From NCBI GenBank assembly GCA_009786025.1, contig WQUA01000012.1, positions 1-50,462 of the forward strand: a stretch of 50,462 nucleotides of DNA, in the 5' to 3' direction. The stretch is from Pseudomonadota bacterium. Its GTDB lineage: Bacteria; Pseudomonadota; Gammaproteobacteria; Burkholderiales; Casimicrobiaceae. A model generated the notes under the pieces. The model saw nothing but the letters and a program-made list of their open reading frames with translations. It was not told where the DNA came from and ran no database searches. Positions 46,176 through 50,462 of the stretch are shown here, piece after piece (the stretch's first letter is position 1; every line of letters starts with the position of its first letter). Made by a program: the position numbers and the translations under genes.

Positions 46176-47183
46176 ATGCCGGGCAGCACAGTATCGTCGC
46201 GCGGAAGATATGTCGCCTCTGATTATGTCTGCCCGCGTTGGCTTGCCGGCGCGCATCTGCAAACCGTATGGCCGCTCATGCAACCGCGCGCGCCGGTCGC
46301 TTGGCGGCGCGAACGGATCGCCACGTCCGACCACGATTTCTGGGATTTCGACTGGCTCGATACGCCGACAAAAGACAGCGCGCCACTCGTCGTGCTCTTC
46401 CATGGTCTGGAAGGCAATTCACACTCGCACTATGCCTGCTCGATGATGGCGGCAGCCGTCCGGCGCGGCTGGCGCGGCGTCGTCCCGCATTTTCGCGGTT
46501 GCAGCGGCGAACTCAACCTGACGCCGCGTGCTTATCACATGGGTGACCACGAAGAAATCGCCGCGATGCTTACCGCGATCCGCGCGCGCATACCGGAAAA
46601 AACGGCACTCTACGCCGTCGGCGTCTCGCTCGGCGGCGGCGCCCTGCTGAATTGGCTGGGACGCCGCGGCAAAAACGCAACCGATATACTCGCCGCCGCT
46701 GTGGGCGTTTCAACGCCCATCGACCTGGAACGTTCTGGTCGCGTGTTCGACAAAGGCTTCAATCGTCTCTACGAACGCTACTTCATGAAAACGCTAAAAC
46801 GTAAAGCCATCATGATAGCGAAGCGGCATCCTGGTAAAATCGACCCGCAAAAAATCGTCGCTGCGCATACGCTGACCGATTTCGACGAAGCGTTCACCGC
46901 GCCACTGTATGGTTTCAAAGACGCCGCTGATTACTACCGCCGCGCTTCATCGCGCCCCTGGCTCGGTAAAATAGGAGTGCCGACGCTGCTCCTCAACGCG
47001 CTGAACGACCCGCTCGTGCCCGCCGATTCTTTGCCCGACGAAAAAGAAATCAGCTCCTGCATCTATCTCGAACGCCCCGCTCAAGGCGGACATGCCGGGT
47101 TCCCCACTGCCGCCAGACCAGTTCACGCCTGGATGCCGCAACGTGTGCTAACCTTCCTTGAACAGCATCATCAACATTCATAA
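46176..47183 (+). CDS. YheT-family alpha/beta hydrolase
   Basis: 335 residues, alpha/beta-hydrolase fold. N-terminal family marker WLAGAHLQTVWPLMQPRAP; oxyanion region VLFHGLEGNSHSHYA; nucleophile Ser in AVGVSLGGGALLNWLG; acid in LNALNDPLVP; catalytic His in QGGHAGFP. Enterobacterial YheT is of unsettled function, probably an esterase. It is 23 bases after the DAHP synthase gene and five before the next, so part of the same operon. Confidence 0.92.
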   Translation: MPGSTVSSRGRYVASDYVCPRWLAGAHLQTVWPLMQPRAPVAWRRERIATSDHDFWDFDWLDTPTKDSAPLVVLFHGLEGNSHSHYACSMMAAAVRRGWRGVVPHFRGCSGELNLTPRAYHMGDHEEIAAMLTAIRARIPEKTALYAVGVSLGGGALLNWLGRRGKNATDILAAAVGVSTPIDLERSGRVFDKGFNRLYERYFMKTLKRKAIMIAKRHPGKIDPQKIVAAHTLTDFDEAFTAPLYGFKDAADYYRRASSRPWLGKIGVPTLLLNALNDPLVPADSLPDEKEISSCIYLERPAQGGHAGFPTAARPVHAWMPQRVLTFLEQHHQHS

Positions 47184-47188
47184 ACACC

Positions 47189-48580
47189 ATGATTTCCTCG
47201 CTCCCCGCTGAAATTTTCAAAGCCTACGACATTCGCGGCATCGTCGATAAAACCCTGACGCCCGCTGGCGTGCGAACCATTGGGCAGGCGCTCGGTGCTT
47301 TGGCGTTCGAGCGTCAATGCCACACCATCGCCGTCGGCCGTGATGGCCGCCTCTCCGGCCCCGTATTGTCGGCGACGCTGATCGACGGCATCCGCGCCAG
47401 CGGCATTCATGTGATCGACCTCGGCCAAGTCGCCACACCGATGACTTACTTCGCCGCGCACCAACTCAACACCGGTTGCAGCGTGATGCTCACCGGCAGT
47501 CACAACCCGCCCGATTACAACGGCCTCAAAATGGTAATCGCCGGAGAAACATTGTCCGGCGCAGCCATCCAGGCGCTGCGCGAACGCATTGAACGAAGCG
47601 ACCTTCGCACCGCGACCGTTCCGGGCGCGTTGACAACGCGCGACATCGCGCCGGCTTACCTCGACCGCATCGTCGGAGACGTCCGGCTTGAACGCCCGCT
47701 CCATATCGTCGTCGATGCCGGTAACGGCGTCGCTGGCGCTTTTGCGCCAGCCTTGTACGAACGCCTCGGCTGCAAGGTAACGCCGCTTTTCTGCGAGGTC
47801 GATGGTACTTTTCCGAACCACCACCCCGATCCGTCGCAACCCAAAAATCTGCAAACCCTCATCGCGCGCGTACAACAAGAAAACGCTGAACTCGGCCTGG
47901 CGTTCGACGGCGATGGCGACCGCCTCGGTGTTGTCACTCGCGACGGCAACATCATCTATCCCGACCGACAATTGATGCTGTTCGCCGCCGATGTGCTGAA
48001 ACGCGTTCCTGGCGCCACCGTGATTTACGACATCAAATCGACACGTTTGCTGAGCCCGTGGATTCAGCAACACGGCGGCGTTCCACTGATGTGGAAAACC
48101 GGCCATTCACTCATCAAAGCGAAAATGAAAGAAACCGGCGCTCAACTCGCCGGCGAAATGAGCGGCCATACTTTTTTCGGCGAACGCTGGTACGGCTTCG
48201 ACGATGGCCTCTACGCTGGCGCCCGCCTGCTCGAAATCCTTTCGCAACACGCCGACGCCTCGGCAATTCTGAACGCACTGCCCGATAGCGCGTCCACGCC
48301 GGAGCTGGCGCTCGCCTGCGCGCGCGAGGGCGACCAGCACGCACTGATTGCACTCCTGCAAAAAGAAGCCTACTTCCCCCACGCTAACGAGGTCATCCAC
48401 ATTGACGGCGTGCGCGTCGAATACGAGGACGGTTTCGGACTGGCGCGCGCATCAAACACCACGCCGACCGTCGTCCTTCGATTTGAGGCAGACGACGAAG
48501 CGGCGTTACAACGGATACAGCGCGATTTCCGCGAGCAACTGCACGCTGTTGCAGGCGATGAAATCAAACTGCCGTTTTAA
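47189..48580 (+). CDS. algC: Phosphomannomutase/phosphoglucomutase
   Basis: 463 residues, alpha-D-phosphohexomutase family. Interconverts mannose-6-P/mannose-1-P and glucose-6-P/glucose-1-P for surface polysaccharide and lipopolysaccharide precursors. The active-site phosphoserine is Ser104 in LTGSHNPPDYNG; the Mg loop is FDGDGDRLGVV; the sugar-binding GEMSGHTFF loop and the C-terminal phosphate-binding RASNTTP are present. Length and order match AlgC of pseudomonads. Five bases after yheT. Confidence 0.94.
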   Translation: MISSLPAEIFKAYDIRGIVDKTLTPAGVRTIGQALGALAFERQCHTIAVGRDGRLSGPVLSATLIDGIRASGIHVIDLGQVATPMTYFAAHQLNTGCSVMLTGSHNPPDYNGLKMVIAGETLSGAAIQALRERIERSDLRTATVPGALTTRDIAPAYLDRIVGDVRLERPLHIVVDAGNGVAGAFAPALYERLGCKVTPLFCEVDGTFPNHHPDPSQPKNLQTLIARVQQENAELGLAFDGDGDRLGVVTRDGNIIYPDRQLMLFAADVLKRVPGATVIYDIKSTRLLSPWIQQHGGVPLMWKTGHSLIKAKMKETGAQLAGEMSGHTFFGERWYGFDDGLYAGARLLEILSQHADASAILNALPDSASTPELALACAREGDQHALIALLQKEAYFPHANEVIHIDGVRVEYEDGFGLARASNTTPTVVLRFEADDEAALQRIQRDFREQLHAVAGDEIKLPF

Positions 48581-48702
48581 CAAACAGGATTTTTTGACTG
48601 CAAAGAACGCACAGGGCACAGAGCTCGGTAGGCAGGATGAGCTACGCTTAAACTTCGCGGCTGTCCATTCAGATAGCCCGCTTGGAAACAGGTATTCCTT
48701 CT

Positions 48703-49536
48703 TTATTTTATCTTTCTTCCGCTGTTATCAACAAATTTTCTTACCCGAAGGTCTACAAGTTTATTGGACCTAAACTCCGCCTCGATAAGAGTCAGCTCAG
48801 ACATAACATCCTTACGAACCGGCGGCCAGTCGAAATCATGGTTTATTTCTTTAACGTACGTCAGCATATCTCCCTCTTCCTTAAACCCGGCAACACCCTT
48901 TTTCTTAAATTCCGCTCTATTTTGCCCCAGCTTGAAACCGTTGCCGGTTTCTAACGAAAAAATATCTATTTCCGTTCGGGAGCATTCAATTCCGGGGTTA
49001 GTAAGAGAAAGCCTAAAGCCATTGATTGCGTAATCCCTCCCAGCTTTCGGATAATTCTCAAAAATCAAATACGCCTCTTTCGGGCCTTTCGAGTAAACAT
49101 AGCAGATTCCTATATTTTCGCCCCCTTCTTCCTTTCCAATACGCGCGCTATCAGCAGTTCCATAAACAAATCGAATCTCATCAAACGTCGATTCTCCAAT
49201 CGTTGTCGTTTTAATAGAGTACGCTGTTTTCGGAAGATAACGCGATTCTTCTGGCTCGTCTTTACATACGCCATTACAGCCGTCATCAAAATTAGCTCTT
49301 GTTGTCCAGATTTCCATAAGCTTATCGGATTTAAACCGCGCTTCTATATAGGTTTGCTCATAGAAATAATTTCCGCCCCATCGAGGCCCCCCGCGCAATC
49401 CGATCGGATCCTCGCTGATGAATCTCTGCTGGTTGGGCGAATAGTATCTCGCCAGGCTGCGACCAGCTAAAATACTGTTATCTCGCAAATAATCCATAAA
49501 ACCACGGCCAAAACAAGAGAAAAGTTTCTTACCCAA
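48703..49536 (-). pseudogene. Displaced Rhs fragment fused to an unrelated domain (orphan tip)
   Basis: An open frame of 277 codons. Its first residues overlap the upstream small membrane-protein gene and have no credible start (a possible ATG is at 49497). Residues 29-50 are an Rhs core end (ARYYSPNQQRFISEDPIGLR), encoded by a 67-base near-copy of the Rhs gene at 50193-50259. After GLRGG it switches abruptly to an AT-rich, unrelated sequence containing two related segments, YIEARFKSDKLMEIW near 64-78 and LIEAEFRSNKLVDLR near 251-265. The part around ETGNGFKLGQNRAEFKKKG resembles small envelope or immunity-like domains. It may be a displaced toxin tip or a former immunity gene whose 5' end was replaced by the recombination. 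Probably not expressed alone. Confidence 0.55.
49387..49453 (-). repeat. 67-base direct repeat of the Rhs core end, copy A
   Basis: Near-identical (four differences, clustered in GGTTGGG versus GAGACGG) to 50193-50259 at an offset of 806 bases. It encodes RYYSPNQQRFISEDPIGLRG. It is the scar or substrate of homologous tip exchange. Confidence 0.85.
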
Positions 49537-49793
49537 AAAAGAATCCTAAACTGCCTCAGATAAGGTATTTCCTCTTTATATTTTTTGTAAGCACAAGCCA
49601 AAAAATAATCTTGCTCTAAAGCTTTCATTTTCCACCAAGGCGCCTTGAGCAGCTCTTTTTTTGCCTCATCTGCCAACGGATATAACTCTTTCGCTAATTT
49701 TCTCCTCTTAAAGTCCAGCACAATAGTTAAAATATTGCCAGAGATAATAATTACCAATATAGTTGCCAATAAGATATATTTCATGTATTCCAT
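49467..49793 (-). CDS. Small two-TM membrane protein, probable immunity protein of the Rhs tip
   Basis: 108 residues. Membrane helices at about 5-26 (YILLATILVIIISGNILTIV) and 86-107 (RNFSLVLAVVLWIICEITVF), separated by a charged, helical, probably cytoplasmic stretch (residues 30-80, rich in Lys, Glu and aromatic residues). It begins eight bases after the Rhs tip stop codon, where immunity genes are normally found, and is AT-rich like the tip. A membrane immunity protein would fit the hydrophobic glycine-rich tip. No family recognised. The function is inferred from position and topology only. Confidence 0.6.
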   Translation of the reverse strand: MEYMKYILLATILVIIISGNILTIVLDFKRRKLAKELYPLADEAKKELLKAPWWKMKALEQDYFLACAYKKYKEEIPYLRQFRILFWVRNFSLVLAVVLWIICEITVF

Positions 49794-49801
49794 ATTTTTT
49801 C

Positions 49802-50462
49802 TTAATGCGTGTAGTAATAGTACCCAATTCCAGCCCCTGTACAGCCAATACTAGCAAGCCATCCTAATAAGCCGCCAGAAGCCCCGGCTATCCCAGCACC
49901 AATTCCAATCTTTGCGGCTGCTCCCCCATAAGCACTGGCTGCATCCCCAACTTTTGACGCCGCATTGGCTACTGGATCCGGCGGAGGAGTCTCATCATCG
50001 CCATTTCCTTTTTTACAAGCCTCTCCTCTTCTTTTGTCTCTCATCCCTTCGTACGCCCCCGCAGCAGAGTACCCTCCCCACGCAGACGCACCGCATCCAA
50101 TAGCCCCCCAAATAATTGTTCCCCAAGCGATTTGTCCCTGGGGATCCGTGTACATTACCGGATTCCCCCCCCACATACCCATAAACATTGATCCCCCCGC
50201 GCAATCCGATCGGATCCTCGCTGATGAATCTCTGCTGAGACGGCGAATAGTATCTCGCCCGGTAGAAGTAAAGCCCCGTGCCGTCGTTCTCTCTCCCGGT
50301 ATACTGGAACGGGTTGTCAACGATCGCATCCGCCGTCGTGTTGCCGTAGGGATCGTAGGTGTAATCGACGACCTTCGCACCGAATTGATTTGTCAGACGC
50401 ACGGTCGATCTCAGCGCATCGATCAGATAGCTCAACGTCTGCGCGCTTGCGCCGCTGCCGCT
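49802..50462 (-). CDS. Rhs protein, C-terminal end (partial; frame broken at a G8 tract)
   Basis: The gene enters from the right edge. Visible core: LTNQFGAKVVDYTYDPYGNT, NPFQYTGRENDGTGLYFYRA, RYYSPSQQRFISEDPIGLRG, then INVYGYVGG. The expected continuation NPVMYTDPQGQIAWG is one base out of frame because the G run at 50165-50172 has eight instead of seven G; in the current frame the protein ends at 50013 with a nonsense tail. The other frame encodes a 120-residue tip to 49802. It has two Gly/Ala-rich hydrophobic stretches (WGTIIWGAIGCGASAWGGYS and AKIGIGAGIAGASGGLLGWL) around a charged, Pro-rich linker, suggesting insertion into membranes. Rhs proteins deliver variable toxic tips to rivals, often through type VI secretion. 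Confidence 0.8.
50165..50172 (-). repeat. Homopolymer of eight G in the Rhs coding strand
   Basis: Seven G would read Tyr-Val-Gly-Gly-Asn-Pro and keep the tip in frame; eight give a frameshift. It lies precisely between the conserved core end and the variable tip. Possible phase-variable site, mutation or sequencing error. Confidence 0.85.
50193..50259 (-). repeat. 67-base direct repeat of the Rhs core end, copy B
   Basis: The intact-gene copy of the repeat at 49387-49453, encoding RYYSPSQQRFISEDPIGLRG. Confidence 0.85.

Noticed and set aside
48581-48702. Gene or terminator between the phosphomannomutase gene and the Rhs remnant
   Set aside because: Only a fragment of the dispersed AAAGAACGCA repeat and no hairpin with a T tract could be seen.

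Overview
The window reads as a chromosomal segment of a betaproteobacterium; a member of the Rhodocyclales or Nitrosomonadales is plausible, but the sequence alone does not fix the genus. The reasons are the betaproteobacterial type of complex I and TCA gene clusters (acnB-mdh / gltA-odhA-odhB-lpd), the hemH-hrcA / nadK-recN arrangement, the prfA-prmC and hemA arrangement, and the moderately high GC, NC-rich codon use. Most of the window is core metabolism and information processing on both strands. A minority is accessory: AT-richer or displaced genes with a conflict or transfer flavour.

Layout. Positions 1-5522 (minus) carry nuoA-nuoG, the 5' end of the complex I operon, with genes overlapping or nearly touching; nuoG runs off the left edge. 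A non-coding stretch (5523-6210) leads to acnB and mdh (minus). Divergent from mdh, and driven by a good sigma70-like promoter at 10228-10256, come gltA, odhA, odhB, a small EexN-like lipoprotein gene and lpd (plus). Malate to 2-oxoglutarate to succinyl-CoA enzymes are therefore encoded together, but the succinate dehydrogenase genes often found between mdh and gltA in this class are absent here. An AT-richer gene that may encode an immunity protein (17535-18551) follows hemH. hrcA diverges from nadK-recN, a DUF4124/BamE-like envelope protein and dtd.

Positions 24.8-35.3 kb mix housekeeping genes (trmJ, an EF-G paralogue, a sugar-epimerase-like gene, an MFS exporter, avtA) with two genes that look acquired: a short-type meso-diaminopimelate dehydrogenase (25661-26557) and a 503-residue isopropylmalate/citramalate synthase whose sequence is of the Bacteroidota type (33828-35339). 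Then ppa, proS, a lytic transglycosylase and a lipoprotein. A compact minus-strand pair, a zinc-dependent phospholipase-C-like protein and a cysteine-rich lipoprotein (39286-40622), could be an enzyme/partner or effector/immunity pair. Next are prmC, prfA and hemA (peptide release and haem synthesis), a PsiF-repeat protein, and a DAHP synthase - YheT hydrolase - phosphomannomutase operon.

The right edge (48703-50462, minus) is the most unusual part: the 3' end of an Rhs polymorphic-toxin gene. The Rhs core end (DPIGLRGG) is followed by an eight-G tract that puts the gene one base out of frame with a glycine-rich, probably membrane-inserting tip. Directly downstream is a small two-TM protein (likely immunity), and then a second, displaced Rhs fragment carrying a 67-bp copy of the core end fused to an unrelated domain. 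This is the layout of an Rhs locus with orphan tips.

Recurring non-coding motifs include four palindromes built on CCCTCTCCC / GGGAGAGGG, one TTAACCGC inverted repeat, and -10-like boxes only 6-8 bases before the ATG of hrcA, hemA and the lytic transglycosylase gene. No tRNA, rRNA, CRISPR array or complete insertion sequence was seen.
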